Origin: Solirubrobacterales bacterium 67-14
GTDB lineage: Bacteria > Actinomycetota > Thermoleophilia > Solirubrobacterales > 70-9
Length of the DNA: 64,000 nt
Assembly: GCA_001897355.1 (NCBI GenBank)
Contig: MKST01000002.1
Span: 205,724 to 269,723, forward strand
Reading direction: 5' to 3'
Position 1 is the first letter of the stretch. Each line of letters starts with the position of its first letter. Below the pieces are notes generated by a model. That model ran no database searches, was not told the origin of the DNA, and saw only the letters and a list, made by a program, of their open reading frames with translations. The translations under genes were made by a program, and so were the position numbers. Shown here one piece after another: positions 63,148 through 64,000 of this stretch.

Positions 63148-64000
63148 TTGTAGCTCCTCGTCGCCAACTGGACTTCCTCGAAGGTGAGCGCTTCGTCGTG
63201 GGGAACCGGGTCATCTCCACCGTACTCCCAGGCGGTCGTCTTGGCGAAGTGCTCGTCGTCGCGCAGCGCCTCGCCGTCCTCGGTCTGATGCTCCTCGCGG
63301 AAGTGGCCGCCGCAGGATTCCTCCCGCCGCCGGGCGTCGTGGATCATCAGCTCGGCCAGCTCGAAGAAGTCGGAGACCCGGTTCGCGTACTCAAGCGACT
63401 GGTTGAACTCCTCGTCGCCCGGGTCGACCCGCAGGTCGTTCCAAAACTCACCCTTGATCTCCCGGACCTCGGCCAGCGCCTCGTCGAGGCCCTCGGCGGT
63501 GCGGGACATGCCGCACTTGTCGAGCATCACGTGGCCCATCTCGCGGTGGAAGGCCTGGGCCGAGGTGCCGCCGCCGACGTCCATCAGCTTCTGGATGTGC
63601 GAGCGGACATCGGACTCGACCTCGTCGAAGGCGCTGTCCGAAGTGCTGACCTCGTCGTGGTTCTTGGCCAGGTGGGCGGTCACCGTGTGGGGCGAGATGA
63701 AGTAACCGTCGGCCAGGCACTGCATCAAGGCCGAGGCGCCGAGACGGTTGGCGCCGTGGTCGGAGAAGTTCGCCTCGCCGATCGCGAAAAGGCCGGGGAT
63801 GGTGGTCTGCAGCTCGTAGTCGACCCAGAGTCCGCCCATCGCGTAATGCGGGGCCGGGTAGATCATCATCGGCGTCTCGTAGGGGTCGTCGCCGGTGATC
63901 CGGGTGTACATCTCGAAGAGGTTGCCGTACTTGCGCTCGATCGATTCCTTGCCCTGCTGGGCGATCGCGTCACGGAAATCGAGGAAGACGCCGCGGCCGG
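63144..64000 (-). CDS. sdhA: Succinate dehydrogenase/fumarate reductase flavoprotein subunit, C-terminal part
   Basis: Only the C-terminal ~285 residues are in the window; the frame is open to base 64000. YPAPHYAMGGLWVDYELQTTIPGLFAIGEANFSDHGANRLGASALMQCLADG shows the SdhA active-site region (HYAMGG, GANRLGASAL), followed by the helical cap and the C-terminal domain with DARRREESCGGHFREEHQT. It oxidises succinate to fumarate (or the reverse), with covalent FAD on the missing N-terminal part. Confidence 0.95.
   Translation of the reverse strand, partial: GRGVFLDFRDAIAQQGKESIERKYGNLFEMYTRITGDDPYETPMMIYPAPHYAMGGLWVDYELQTTIPGLFAIGEANFSDHGANRLGASALMQCLADGYFISPHTVTAHLAKNHDEVSTSDSAFDEVESDVRSHIQKLMDVGGGTSAQAFHREMGHVMLDKCGMSRTAEGLDEALAEVREIKGEFWNDLRVDPGDEEFNQSLEYANRVSDFFELAELMIHDARRREESCGGHFREEHQTEDGEALRDDEHFAKTTAWEYGGDDPVPHDEALTFEEVQLATRSYK

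Overview
The window is chromosomal DNA from a very GC-rich bacterium with short intergenic gaps and many ATGA, GTGA and TTGA stop/start overlaps. I infer an actinobacterium, most likely Thermoleophilia/Solirubrobacterales-like: PurS/PurQ/small-PurL purine synthesis, a GYD protein in front of purD, an NhaA-thioredoxin fusion, a type A2 oxidase subunit I, many secreted beta-propeller, Ig-like and Lys-rich proteins, and no outer-membrane genes. No phage, IS element, rRNA or CRISPR array was seen.

Layout. 1-2737: end of an amine oxidase, a CrtI-like FAD oxidoreductase, and a divergent PadR regulator with a clear operator. 2839-6169: GYD-purD-purE-purB. 6238-10987: LysR divergent from a stand-alone oxidase subunit I, then a thioredoxin-fold protein, a GNAT whose start looks broken, and a secreted propeller. 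11046-15011: purC-purS-purQ-purL. 15013-23800: DHFR-like reductase, NhaA-thioredoxin, a secreted repeat protein and a complete sugar ABC importer. 23809-26348: ParB-like, collagen-like and ABC-2-like membrane proteins. 26507-33330: purF, then a less GC-rich accessory block (delta-60 protein, two small basic/zinc-ribbon genes, YjbR, HicAB), then purN-purH. 33327-36545: predicted secreted cysteine peptidase, tRNA-Lys, TetR/hydrolase operon. 36586-39602: thiamine genes thiO and thiS-thiG under a TPP riboswitch, divergent from thiE. 40185-51172: HAD phosphatase, lpdA, a MarR/MFS pair, two propeller paralogues and two Ig-like paralogues. 51365-57840: pyruvate dehydrogenase E1 alpha, E1 beta, E2, a lipoyl-less E2 paralogue, an unusual Cys-rich protein, lipB and lipA. 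57919-64000: degenerate rhomboid-like protein, uppP, SDR, acyl-CoA dehydrogenase, NirK-like cupredoxin, sdhB and part of sdhA.

How the genes work together. Nine purine genes lie in four clusters and cover most steps from PRPP to IMP; purM is not seen. PDH E1/E2, LpdA, LipB and LipA form one functional unit: the complex, its E3 and its lipoylation machinery. thiO, thiSG and thiE make the thiamine diphosphate that E1 needs.

Most notable unexplained signals: (1) a 141-residue protein inside the PDH-lipoate operon with four 12-residue SAGVAGS repeats and eleven cysteines spaced exactly every third residue; (2) two ~78-nt intergenic elements sharing a 14-nt linker between two hairpins whose arms co-vary; (3) two copies of another hairpin with a conserved 25-nt loop; (4) a likely one-base frame break at the start of the GNAT gene.
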